Source: Hungatella effluvii (lineage in GTDB: Bacteria > Bacillota > Clostridia > Lachnospirales > Lachnospiraceae). Taken from it: 64,000 nt of DNA. Shown one piece after another: positions 35,421-43,827 of the stretch (position 1 is the first letter of the stretch; the number at the start of each line of letters is the position of its first letter). The translations under genes were made by a program, and so were the position numbers. The notes under the pieces are model-generated. The model had not been told where the DNA came from and made no database searches. It worked only from the letters and a program-made list of their open reading frames with translations. Where the stretch lies: positions 62,001 through 126,000 of the forward strand of contig NZ_QJKD01000009.1 of the NCBI RefSeq assembly GCF_003201875.1, given 5' to 3'.

Positions 35421-37961
35421 TTGGATATTCGTGAGTTTACAGATAAATTTGCAGATGCGACCAGAAACATGTCGCCGGAACAGCGGGAGGCGCTGGTGAA
35501 GATGCTGGAATCCGTTTCCGGCGATCTGCCAAAGGGCGCTCCGGAGAAAACGGGAGTATGCAGCGGCGAGGGCACAGAGATTCCCGATGGGATCACCCAG
35601 CGTCTTCAGCTTCTGAAGGATAACTATTTAAAGCAGGTTCCTTCCATCACGACTTACCGTGCAAGAGCCATTACAAAGATCGCGAAAGAGAATCCGGGCA
35701 TGCCGAAGATTCTTCTGCGTGCAAAATGCTTCCGTTACTGCTGTGAGACGGCGCCACTGGTGATTCAGGACCACGAGCTGATCGTCGGAGCACCATGCGG
35801 AGCACCGAGAGCCGGAGCATTTTCACCGGATATCGCCTGGAGATGGATGGAGGACGAGATCGACACCATCGGGACGCGTGCCCAGGATCCATTCTACATT
35901 TCCGACGAAGACAAGAAGATCATGAGAGAGGAGCTGTTCCCGTTCTGGAAGGGCAAATCTGTCGATGAGTACTGCGAAGACCAGTACCGGGAAGCCGGCG
36001 TATGGGAGCTCTCAGGCGAGTCCTTCGTATCAGACTGTTCTTACCACGCGTTAAACGGCGGCGGAGATTCCAACCCCGGATACGACGTAATCCTGATGAA
36101 AAAAGGAATGCTGGATATCCAGAGAGAAGCGAAAGAGCATTTGGAGCATCTGGATTATGAGAACCCGGACGATATCGAAAAGATCTATTTCTATAAATCC
36201 ATCATCGATACCACCGAGGGCGTTATGATTTACGCAAAGCGTCTGTCTGATTACGCGGCGGAGCTGGCGGCAAAGGAGACGAATCCGAAGAGGAAAGCAG
36301 AGCTCTTAAAGATTTCCGAGGTCAACGCCCGTGTACCGGCCCATAAGCCGGAAACCTTCTGGGAAGCAGTCCAGGCGGTATGGACCATCGAGTCCCTGCT
36401 GGTCGTGGAAGAGAACCAGACCGGTATGTCCATCGGACGTGTGGACCAGTATATGTATCCGTACTATAAGGGCGATATCGAATCCGGACGGTTAAATGAT
36501 TTCCAGGCCTTCGAGCTTGCCGGCTGTATGCTGATTAAGATGTCGGAGATGATGTGGATCACCAGCGAGGGCGGTTCCAAGTTCTTCGCCGGTTACCAGC
36601 CATTCGTCAATATGTGTGTGGGCGGCGTGACGAGAGACGGCCGTGACGCAACCAATGAACTGACGTATCTGCTGATGGATGCTGTCCGCCACGTGAAGAT
36701 TTACCAGCCTTCCCTGGCCTGCCGTATCCACAACAAGTCTCCTAAGAAATATATGAAAAAGATCGTGGACGTGATCCGTTCCGGCATGGGCTTCCCGGCC
36801 TGCCACTTCGACGACGCCCACATTAAGATGATGCTGGCAAAGGGCGTAAGCATCGAGGACGCCAGAGACTACTGTCTGATGGGCTGCGTGGAGCCGCAGA
36901 AATCAGGCCGTCTCTACCAGTGGACCTCCACCGCCTATACTCAGTGGCCGGTCTGCATTGAGCTGGTGTTAAACCATGGCGTTCCGCTCTGGTACGGCAA
37001 GCAGGTCTGCCCGGATATGGGGGATTTGAGCCGGTTCAAGACTTTTGAGGAATTTGACGCGGCTGTAAAGGAAGAGATCAAATACGTGACAAAATGGACG
37101 GACGTGGCCACGGTTATTTCCCAGAGGGTCCACAGAGACCTTGCTCCTAAGCCTCTTATGTCCATCATGTACGAGGGCTGTATGGAAAAGGGAAAAGACG
37201 TTTCCTCCGGCGGCGCGATGTACAATTACGGACCTGGCGTAATCTGGTCCGGCCTTGCAACCTACGCCGATTCCATGGCAGCGATCAGGAAACTGGTATT
37301 CGATGATAAGAAATATACATTAGAGCAGTTAAATGAGGCGTTAAAGGCTGATTTCGTTGGTTACGACCAGATCAAGGCCGACTGCCTGGGCGCACCGAAG
37401 TACGGCAACGACGATGATTATGCGGATAATATCGCGGCTGATTTAGTTGATTTCACAGAGAAGGAGCACAAAAAATATAAGACTCTGTACTCCAACTTAA
37501 GCCACGGTACCCTGTCCATTTCCAACAATACTCCGTTCGGACAGATGACAGGCGCTTCCGCTAACGGCCGCGGCGCTTGGCTGCCGTTATCCGATGGCAT
37601 CAGCCCAACCCAGGGAGCCGACTACAAGGGACCGACTGCGATCATCAAGTCCGTGTCCAAGATGGCTAATGACAGCATGAATATCGGCCTGGTACATAAC
37701 TTTAAGATCATGGCGGGACTCTTAGACACTCCGGAAGGAGAGGAGAGCCTGATCACCCTGCTTCGGACCGCCAGTATCTTCGGAAACGGCGAGATGCAGT
37801 TTAACTATCTGGATAACAACACGCTCTTAGAAGCGCAGAAGCACCCGGAGAAATACCGCGACTTAATCGTCCGTGTAGCCGGATACAGCGCCTTCTTCGT
37901 AGAACTTTGCAAGGATGTTCAGGATGAGATTATCAGCAGAACCATGCTGACCCATTTATAA
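35421..37961 (+). CDS. cutC: Choline trimethylamine-lyase (glycyl radical enzyme, type I)
   Basis: CutC splits choline into trimethylamine and acetaldehyde through a glycyl/thiyl radical. The 846-residue length equals the Desulfovibrio enzyme, and the key residues fall at its numbering: Tyr208 and Asp216 (SYHALNGGGD), Cys489 and Glu491 (MGCVEPQ), Thr502 and Tyr506 (QWTSTAY), and the radical Gly821 (RVAGYSAFF). Residues 1-40 are an N-terminal amphipathic helix plus linker typical of an encapsulation signal. Initiation is at TTG with AAAGAGGGG upstream, unusual for a main enzyme. It is followed after 27 bases by its activase. Confidence 0.98.
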   Translation: MDIREFTDKFADATRNMSPEQREALVKMLESVSGDLPKGAPEKTGVCSGEGTEIPDGITQRLQLLKDNYLKQVPSITTYRARAITKIAKENPGMPKILLRAKCFRYCCETAPLVIQDHELIVGAPCGAPRAGAFSPDIAWRWMEDEIDTIGTRAQDPFYISDEDKKIMREELFPFWKGKSVDEYCEDQYREAGVWELSGESFVSDCSYHALNGGGDSNPGYDVILMKKGMLDIQREAKEHLEHLDYENPDDIEKIYFYKSIIDTTEGVMIYAKRLSDYAAELAAKETNPKRKAELLKISEVNARVPAHKPETFWEAVQAVWTIESLLVVEENQTGMSIGRVDQYMYPYYKGDIESGRLNDFQAFELAGCMLIKMSEMMWITSEGGSKFFAGYQPFVNMCVGGVTRDGRDATNELTYLLMDAVRHVKIYQPSLACRIHNKSPKKYMKKIVDVIRSGMGFPACHFDDAHIKMMLAKGVSIEDARDYCLMGCVEPQKSGRLYQWTSTAYTQWPVCIELVLNHGVPLWYGKQVCPDMGDLSRFKTFEEFDAAVKEEIKYVTKWTDVATVISQRVHRDLAPKPLMSIMYEGCMEKGKDVSSGGAMYNYGPGVIWSGLATYADSMAAIRKLVFDDKKYTLEQLNEALKADFVGYDQIKADCLGAPKYGNDDDYADNIAADLVDFTEKEHKKYKTLYSNLSHGTLSISNNTPFGQMTGASANGRGAWLPLSDGISPTQGADYKGPTAIIKSVSKMANDSMNIGLVHNFKIMAGLLDTPEGEESLITLLRTASIFGNGEMQFNYLDNNTLLEAQKHPEKYRDLIVRVAGYSAFFVELCKDVQDEIISRTMLTHL

Positions 37962-37988
37962 AGAACCGTAAATTGGAGATGAATAACG

Positions 37989-38942
37989 ATGAATCAGACA
38001 CATGCAGGTTCCATTGAGCGCAAGGCACTGATATTCAATGTTCAGAAATATAACATGTACGACGGACCGGGCATCCGCACCATTGTGTTTTTCAAGGGCT
38101 GTCCGCTGCGCTGCAAATGGTGTTCCAATCCGGAGGGAATGGACCGGAGCTTTCAGGTCATGTTTAAGAAACGTTCCTGCGTGGACTGCGGGGCATGTGT
38201 AAATGCCTGCCCTGCGGGGATTCACGTGATCTCCCCGGAGACTGGAAAACACGAAATCCGAAGAGACAGAGACTGCACCGGATGCAGAAAATGCATGGAG
38301 GTGTGTCCCCAGGAAGCGCTGACGATCTCAGGTGAATGTAAGACCATCTCGGAGCTGTTAAAGATTATTTCCGAGGATGAGGCCTTCTACGAACAGTCGG
38401 GAGGGGGCGTGACACTGGGCGGCGGAGAAGTGACCGCGCAGCCGGAGGCAGCCTTAAACCTTCTGATGGCCTGTAAGCAGGAAGGCTATAACACGGCGAT
38501 CGAGACGTGCGGCTTCACGAAAACGGAAACTATTTTAAAAATCGCGGAGTATGTGGACTTATTTCTGTTCGATATCAAGCATATGGACCCGGAACGCCAC
38601 AACGAGCTGGTCGGTGTAAACAATGAGCTGATCCTGGAAAATTTAAAGGAACTTCTTCACCGCCGTTACAACGTCAAGGTGAGAATGCCCATGCTAAAGG
38701 GGATCAACGACAGCAGGGAAGAGATCGACCGGGTAATCCAGTTTTTGATGCCGTTTCGTGATTATAAGAATTTCAAGGGAATTGATCTGCTCCCATACCA
38801 CAAGATGGGGGTAAATAAATACAATCAGCTGGACCGGCCCTATCCCATCGACGGAGATCCCAGCTTAAGCGACGAGGACTTATCGAGGATCGAGGGCTGG
38901 CTGAAGGAGTATCAGTTCCCTGTCACTGTGGTAAGACATTAG
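37989..38942 (+). CDS. cutD: CutC-activating radical SAM enzyme
   Basis: CutD uses SAM and a [4Fe-4S] cluster to abstract hydrogen from Gly821 of CutC. The 317-residue protein has the radical SAM triad Cys38-x3-Cys42-x2-Cys45 after YDGPGIRTIVFFKG, then a two-cluster ferredoxin insert (Cys64/67/70/74 and Cys96/99/102/106), the GGGEVTAQ motif for SAM binding and the GRE-activase stretch DLFLFDIKHMDPERH. It lies directly downstream of cutC, as in known cut loci. Confidence 0.97.
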   Translation: MNQTHAGSIERKALIFNVQKYNMYDGPGIRTIVFFKGCPLRCKWCSNPEGMDRSFQVMFKKRSCVDCGACVNACPAGIHVISPETGKHEIRRDRDCTGCRKCMEVCPQEALTISGECKTISELLKIISEDEAFYEQSGGGVTLGGGEVTAQPEAALNLLMACKQEGYNTAIETCGFTKTETILKIAEYVDLFLFDIKHMDPERHNELVGVNNELILENLKELLHRRYNVKVRMPMLKGINDSREEIDRVIQFLMPFRDYKNFKGIDLLPYHKMGVNKYNQLDRPYPIDGDPSLSDEDLSRIEGWLKEYQFPVTVVRH

Positions 38943-38973
38943 CCGGGCCGGTACATAGCAGGAAAGGAGAGCC

Positions 38974-39327
38974 ATGGCGGAAAAGGAACTTACCAGTGTA
39001 AGCCGGGTGATCGAGGAATCCGTACCCGGCAAACAGGTTACGATCGCCCATGTAATCGCATCACCGGTGCCGGAGGTGTACGAGTGCCTTGGAATCGACG
39101 CGGCGGGAGCCATCGGTATCCTGACGCTCTCCCCGTTTGAGACGGCCATCATCGCGGCGGATATTGCGGCTAAGGCGGCCGATGTGGAGGTTGGATTTTT
39201 AGACCGCTTCACGGGATCGGTGGTCATAGCCGGAGATGTCCAGAGCGTGGAGACGGCTCTTGCCTCCGTCTGCAGGACGCTGGAGACCGTGCTTGGCTTT
39301 GCCGTGACACCGGTGACGAGAACATGA
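38974..39327 (+). CDS. EutS/PduU-type permuted BMC shell protein
   Basis: A 117-residue shell protein whose secondary structure order is circularly permuted relative to ordinary BMC domains, as in EutS and PduU. The opening SRVIEESVPGKQVTIAHVIASP and the core DAAGAIGILTLSPFETAIIAADIAAKAADVEVGFLDRFTGSVVIAGDVQSVE closely follow EutS. EutS-type hexamers form a beta-barrel cap over the pore and can be bent. The stop overlaps the start of the EutP-like gene by four bases. Confidence 0.94.
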   Translation: MAEKELTSVSRVIEESVPGKQVTIAHVIASPVPEVYECLGIDAAGAIGILTLSPFETAIIAADIAAKAADVEVGFLDRFTGSVVIAGDVQSVETALASVCRTLETVLGFAVTPVTRT

Positions 39328-39761
39328 GAACAAAGAGAATTATGGTAATAGGGGCTGGCGGGAGCGGAAAAACGACTCTGGCCCATGCACTGAATGGGGA
39401 TCACTCTCCGGTAAAGCGGACGCCCTGTCTGGTCTACGGAGCACGGACGATCGATGCTCCCGCCGCCTACTTAGAATCTCCCTGGATGGTACAGCACCTG
39501 ATCGCGGAGGCCCAGAATGCGTCTCATGTTCTGATGCTGGTGGATCAGACAAAGACGAGGGAGGTATATTCCCCCGGTTTTGCCCTGGCCTTCCGTGCTC
39601 CGGTCATCGGAGTCATAACGAAGGAAGGAAAGAGCCGGGAGCAGCTGGCCCGGTGTGAAAAGGAGCTTATAAAGGCCGGGGTTCAGCCTCCGTTTTACCG
39701 GGTGGTATTTCCTTCCGGGGAGGGGCTACGTGAACTGGAAAAACGGCTGAGCAATGACTAA
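39324..39761 (+). CDS. eutP: EutP/PduV-type small GTPase-like protein
   Basis: A 145-residue P-loop protein with Walker A GAGGSGKTTL at residues about 9-18 and a truncated G-domain. The usual G4 NKxD is weak (VITKEGKS), as in several EutP proteins reported to have acetate kinase-like or GTPase activity. PduV is associated with microcompartment positioning. It overlaps the EutS-type gene by four bases and the alcohol dehydrogenase leader. The phosphate relay role with PduL (acetyl-phosphate to acetate and ATP) is possible, because no acetate kinase gene is in the locus. Confidence 0.88.
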   Translation: MRTKRIMVIGAGGSGKTTLAHALNGDHSPVKRTPCLVYGARTIDAPAAYLESPWMVQHLIAEAQNASHVLMLVDQTKTREVYSPGFALAFRAPVIGVITKEGKSREQLARCEKELIKAGVQPPFYRVVFPSGEGLRELEKRLSND

Positions 39762-39789
39762 AATTCAGGAGAAAGGAGGCGGAAATAAA

Positions 39790-40929
39790 ATGGAACAGTT
39801 TATTATGAAAACAAAAGTGTATCTCGGGGAAGCTTCTCTGGAAACTCTTCGGGATATGGGGATAAAAAAGGCGTTCGTGATCTGCGATCCGTTTATGAAG
39901 AGTTCTCATAAAGTGGATATGGTGACGGATCTGCTGGAGGAAGCGGGAGCGGAATTTTCTGTTTTTGCTGAGGTTGTACCGGATCCCACCATTGCGGTGG
40001 TGACTAAGGCCATCGAGCAGATGCTGGTATGCAGGCCGGACGCCGTGATTGCGCTGGGCGGCGGCTCAGCCATCGATACGGCAAAGGCGGCAGGCCTGCT
40101 TTATTCCGGCATGAGCCAGTCGGAGCGTCCGGAACTGATCGCAATTCCGACCACGAGCGGAACGGGAAGCGAGGTTACCTCCTTTGCTGTGATCTCGGAC
40201 CCGGAAAAACAGGCGAAATATCCCCTGGTGGACGATTCCATGGTGCCGGATACGGCGCTGTTGGACCCGCGTTTTACCGTTTCGGTACCACCCCATATTA
40301 CGGCGGATACCGGCATGGATGTGCTGACACATGCGCTGGAAGCGTACGTTTCCACCGACGCCGGTGACTTTACGGATGCCTGTGCGGAGAAGGCGATCCG
40401 GCTGGTATGGCGCTACTTAAAAACTGCGGTGGAAGACGGAAGCAGCATGGAAGCCAGGGAGAAGATGCATAATGCGTCGTGCCTGGCCGGCGTGGCATTT
40501 AACGGGGCATCCCTGGGAATCTGTCACAGCCTGGCTCACGCGCTTGGCGGAAGATTTCATATTCCGCATGGAAGAAGCAATGCGATGCTGCTCTGCCATG
40601 TGATCGCTTACAACGCGGGACTGGATACTCCGGGTGAGACGGCGGCCCTGAAGCGGTACGTGGAAGTGGCCAATATGCTGGGAATCTCGGCAGGAACCGA
40701 CAAGGCGACCGTACACGGACTGATCCGTCAGATCAGGATTCTGATGAACCAGATCCATATTCCCCAGTATATAACGGAATGCGGTGTGGACAGGGAGGAA
40801 TTCCTGGAGGCCGCAGACGGTATGGCACAGCTTGCTTTGGATGACAACTGCACGGTGACGAATCCCAGGAAGCCGTCGAAAGAAGAGCTGGAGAACCTAT
40901 ACCGGTGTCTGTGCAAAGGGGGATATTGA
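39790..40929 (+). CDS. Microcompartment iron alcohol dehydrogenase
   Basis: A 379-residue group III alcohol dehydrogenase that would reduce acetaldehyde to ethanol and so regenerate NAD inside the shell (CutO-like role). NAD-binding GGGSAIDTAKA and metal ligands in GMDVLTHALEAYVS, GICHSLAHALGG and FHIPHGRSNAM are intact. ATG 39790 is chosen because AAAGGAGG lies 9 bases before it; the frame is open from 39754. The stop TGA shares its A with the ATG of the EutT-like gene. Confidence 0.94.
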   Translation: MEQFIMKTKVYLGEASLETLRDMGIKKAFVICDPFMKSSHKVDMVTDLLEEAGAEFSVFAEVVPDPTIAVVTKAIEQMLVCRPDAVIALGGGSAIDTAKAAGLLYSGMSQSERPELIAIPTTSGTGSEVTSFAVISDPEKQAKYPLVDDSMVPDTALLDPRFTVSVPPHITADTGMDVLTHALEAYVSTDAGDFTDACAEKAIRLVWRYLKTAVEDGSSMEAREKMHNASCLAGVAFNGASLGICHSLAHALGGRFHIPHGRSNAMLLCHVIAYNAGLDTPGETAALKRYVEVANMLGISAGTDKATVHGLIRQIRILMNQIHIPQYITECGVDREEFLEAADGMAQLALDDNCTVTNPRKPSKEELENLYRCLCKGGY

Positions 40930-41687
40930 TGAAATACATAACCGAAGCGGATTTGAGAAATTTATACCGCACCACCCCTTTTACAACGTATGAAACGGAA
41001 CCGGGGACACGGCTGACGCCGGGAGCGAGGCAGTTCCTGGGGGACCGCGGAATCAGGGTTCCGGATGAGATACCTTCCGCAAAGCGGTTCGGGGACAGTG
41101 GAACCGGAGGAAAGAAGCCGCTGTACTTCTGGAGACAGGAGGAAAATAAGGCGGGGCATGATACGGACCGTATTGGTGCAGATGCAGAAGAAAACGCAGC
41201 AGCGACGGACAGCCTGGAAGGTGAGGAGCGATGTCCGGAGGATTTGAATATCACTCCGGAAAAAATGGCGCTCTTAAACCGCCTGAAATCGGCGCAGGCC
41301 TTATTTTTGGAAACGGGGCTTCAGTTTAAGGAGCACGACGTGCTTCTGGCCCAGCGAATCTTCGTCATGGAGCGCTGCCTTGCGGGGCTGGCCGCAGAGG
41401 AGGAAATGTGCCTGCTGCCGTGCCAGGCGTGTACTGGAATCTGCCCGGATAATTTTTCCGAGGATATGGAGGACTGCTTCGAGATTACCTCCTTCCACGT
41501 CCAGTCAGACCGGGGAATGGACTTAATCCGGCTTCACCGGCTGCGCTGCCTTCTGCGGGAGCTGGGCCTTTCTGTGGAGCAGGAGCTGGGAGCAGGCAAA
41601 AGCCGGGAGCTTCATCAGGTGATTAATGGTTTATCCCAGTTAATATGCCAGTTATTTGGAGGAAATACATGTCAAAAGAAGGAATAA
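40929..41687 (+). CDS. EutT-like protein with a CX3CX2CX3C motif
   Basis: A 252-residue protein. Residues 1-45 (YITEADLRNL ... TRLTPGARQFLGDRGIRVPDE) match the N-terminus of EutT cobalamin adenosyltransferases. After a variable acidic linker, the helical C-terminal region (about 110-245) carries Cys161-x3-Cys165-x2-Cys168-x3-Cys172, unlike the HX11CCX2C metal site of Salmonella EutT. Choline cleavage by CutC needs no B12, so adenosylation of cobalamin is not an obvious need. An Fe-S or other metal role is possible. The start overlaps the previous stop by one base. Also possible: a remnant EutT. Confidence 0.7.
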   Translation: MKYITEADLRNLYRTTPFTTYETEPGTRLTPGARQFLGDRGIRVPDEIPSAKRFGDSGTGGKKPLYFWRQEENKAGHDTDRIGADAEENAAATDSLEGEERCPEDLNITPEKMALLNRLKSAQALFLETGLQFKEHDVLLAQRIFVMERCLAGLAAEEEMCLLPCQACTGICPDNFSEDMEDCFEITSFHVQSDRGMDLIRLHRLRCLLRELGLSVEQELGAGKSRELHQVINGLSQLICQLFGGNTCQKKE

Positions 41688-42514
41688 CATTTGAGGAATG
41701 CGACAGCCTGGTAAAGGAGTTTGAGCGAGTCGTTAAAAACCCGGTAACAAACGGTTCTTCCGTCTATTACACCGGAGTGGATTTGGGAACGGCCTGTGTC
41801 GTAGTGGCGGTTCTGGATGAAAACTTTAAGCCTGCTGCCGGCGCTTACCGGTATGCCGACGTGGTGCGGGACGGTATGGTAGTGGATTATATCGGTGCCA
41901 TCCGGATCGTCCGGGAGATGAAGGAGGAACTGGAGGAAAAGCTGGGCTGTGAGCTTTTATATGCGGCCGCCGCCATTCCTCCCGGGACCGACGAGCTGGA
42001 TTCGGGAGCCATTAAAAATGTGGTTCAGGGCGCGGGCTTTGAGATCACGGCTCTTCTCGATGAGCCAACCGCAGCCAACGCCGTGTTAAAGATTAAGAAC
42101 GGCGCGGTCGTGGATATCGGAGGCGGAACCACTGGAATCTCCATCTTAAAAGACGGAAAGGTGGTTTATGTGGCGGATGAGGCTACCGGCGGAACGCATT
42201 TTTCACTCGTTATTTCCGGGGCGTATGGGCTTCCCTTCGGGGAGGCGGAACGCTATAAGCGGGACCCCTCACACCATAAGGAGCTGCTGCCGGTCTTAAA
42301 GCCGGTGGTGGAAAAGATATCTTCTATCATCAACCGCCATTTAGAAGGCCATCAGGTGGAAGGCATCTACCTGGTGGGCGGAACCTGCTGCCTGGCAGGG
42401 ATTGAGGATATTATTGAAAAGAGGACGGGAATTCCGACGTATAAACCGGATAATCCCATGTTTGTAACCCCACTGGGGATTGCACGAAGCTGTACCCAGG
42501 AAGCCAGTGAATGA
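41669..42514 (+). CDS. eutJ: EutJ-type actin/Hsp70-like chaperone
   Basis: A 281-residue ASKHA-fold ATPase. The phosphate-1 motif is YYTGVDLGTACVVVAVLD, phosphate-2 is VVDIGGGTTGISIL, and the adenosine motif is IYLVGGTCCLAGIEDII, as in EutJ and MamK/FtsA-like relatives. The role in microcompartments is presumed chaperone-like. ATG 41669 is chosen (TGGAGGA upstream); the gene overlaps the EutT-like gene by 19 bases, the largest overlap in the operon. Confidence 0.9.
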   Translation: MSKEGITFEECDSLVKEFERVVKNPVTNGSSVYYTGVDLGTACVVVAVLDENFKPAAGAYRYADVVRDGMVVDYIGAIRIVREMKEELEEKLGCELLYAAAAIPPGTDELDSGAIKNVVQGAGFEITALLDEPTAANAVLKIKNGAVVDIGGGTTGISILKDGKVVYVADEATGGTHFSLVISGAYGLPFGEAERYKRDPSHHKELLPVLKPVVEKISSIINRHLEGHQVEGIYLVGGTCCLAGIEDIIEKRTGIPTYKPDNPMFVTPLGIARSCTQEASE

Positions 42515-42530
42515 GATGAGGTAATGTGAC

Positions 42531-42836
42531 ATGGAAATCAGAATCATAAAATCACCGGCGCACGGCACCCTCGATATCCTGTTAAGAAGAAAGGGATCGG
42601 GAGCATCGACACCCATCGAGTCGGTGGATGCGGTCGGGCTGGTTCAGGGCCGGATGATTGAGATGGTGTGCGCCGCCGATGTGGCGGAAAAGGCTGTCGG
42701 CGTCACCGTGGAAGACATTCGGGGCAACTGTCCTCAGAATATGGTGCTGCTGGCTATTTTCGGGGATACCGCCTCCGTGGAAGCGGCCCTTGAGGAAATT
42801 AAGCGGAAAGAGAAAGAGGGGACACCGGAATGGTAA
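42531..42836 (+). CDS. GrpU-type Fe-S-binding BMC shell protein
   Basis: A 101-residue permuted BMC-domain protein: RIIKSPAHGTLDILLRR, then DAVGLVQGRMIEMVCAADVAEKAVGV and MVLLAIFGDTASVEAALEEI. It contains GNCPQ with Cys67, the G-X-C-P-Q motif reported for GrpU shell proteins of glycyl-radical microcompartments, where Cys residues near the hexamer pore bind an Fe-S cluster. This would allow electron transfer through the shell. It overlaps the EutN-type gene by seven bases. Confidence 0.8.
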   Translation: MEIRIIKSPAHGTLDILLRRKGSGASTPIESVDAVGLVQGRMIEMVCAADVAEKAVGVTVEDIRGNCPQNMVLLAIFGDTASVEAALEEIKRKEKEGTPEW

Positions 42837-43093
42837 CTGCAAAGCTGATCGGCAATGTCTGGGCGACCAGAAAAGCGGAATCCTTAAACGGATTTAAGTT
42901 TATGATGGCGGAGATCATCAGCGGGACGAGGACGGGGGAACGAATGATCGTGGTGGACACAATCAGCGCCGGAATCGGTGACCGGGTGATCGTCACGACC
43001 GGTTCTTCCGCGCGCCGCATGCTGGGTGACGACGGGATTCCGGTGGACGCCGTGGTAGTAGGAATTATTGATGAAGATTGTGAATTTATATAG
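42830..43093 (+). CDS. eutN: EutN/CcmL-type pentameric vertex protein
   Basis: An 87-residue protein of PF03319, which forms the pentamers that cap shell vertices. Hallmarks are the opening AKLIGNVWATRKAESLNGFKFMMAEI, the GIGDRVIVTTGSSAR stretch and DAVVVGIIDE near the end. Only one vertex-type gene occurs in the locus. The start overlaps the GrpU-type gene by seven bases. Confidence 0.95.
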   Translation: MVTAKLIGNVWATRKAESLNGFKFMMAEIISGTRTGERMIVVDTISAGIGDRVIVTTGSSARRMLGDDGIPVDAVVVGIIDEDCEFI

Positions 43094-43180
43094 AAGAAAC
43101 CGGTGCAGCGCTGCACCAGTGCCGCCCGGCACTTGTGTTTCCAAATGGATAGATTCGCAGAGAAGAAGGGATGTGGTTTC

Positions 43181-43816
43181 ATGAAAAAGTTAGTTTGCGC
43201 CAGGGATATTGAAGAGTGCAGCAAACAGGGAAAGACCGAGTACTGCGTGGACGGCGATACAATTATCACACCTTCCGCAAAGGACGCGGCCGAGGCGTGC
43301 GGGATCCGGTTTACGGATCGTATAAGCCAGCCGGAAGCGGTGTGTGCCAATGCGTTTGCGGGAATGGATAAGATGGATGCGGCCGGACTCTGCCAGCTGT
43401 TAAAGACCATACTGGAGCAGGGGGGTTTACAGGCGCCGTCTAAGCCTTATGAAGAGGAGCGCCATGGAAATGGCTTAAAGGTAGTTCGGGGCAGAACGGT
43501 GAAAATGGATGTGTTTGACACCGGAAACCCGGATGCGACGGCGTATTTCCAGGAACTGGTAAGCAAGGATGAATCCCATATCAGCGCCGGGTTTCTGATT
43601 ATTGAAAACTCGAAATTTGACTGGGAACTGACCTATGAAGAGATCGATTACGTCATCGAAGGCACACTGACGATCACCATCGACGGAAAGACGTATACCG
43701 CTCACGCCGGAGACGTGCTGTTCGTACCATCGAATTCCAAAGTCGTATGGGGATCTCCAGACAGGGCGAGAGTGTTCTATGCCACTTATCCGGCCAACTG
43801 GGCAGATTTGCTGTAA
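43181..43816 (+). CDS. eutQ: EutQ-type cupin protein
   Basis: A 211-residue protein. The N-terminal 60 residues (VCARDIEECSKQGKTEYCVDGDTIITPSAKDAAEACG) resemble EutQ, and the C-terminal 110 residues form the EutQ cupin (EEIDYVIEGTLTITIDGKTYTAHAGDVLFVPSNSKVVWGSP). EutQ of Salmonella has acetate kinase activity; metal-ligand His residues typical of active cupins are largely missing here. ATG 43181 is selected (GAAGAAGGG upstream) over the upstream frame start at 43103, because the family N-terminus begins at this Met. Confidence 0.88.
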   Translation: MKKLVCARDIEECSKQGKTEYCVDGDTIITPSAKDAAEACGIRFTDRISQPEAVCANAFAGMDKMDAAGLCQLLKTILEQGGLQAPSKPYEEERHGNGLKVVRGRTVKMDVFDTGNPDATAYFQELVSKDESHISAGFLIIENSKFDWELTYEEIDYVIEGTLTITIDGKTYTAHAGDVLFVPSNSKVVWGSPDRARVFYATYPANWADLL

Positions 43817-43827
43817 GGAGGTAAGCC

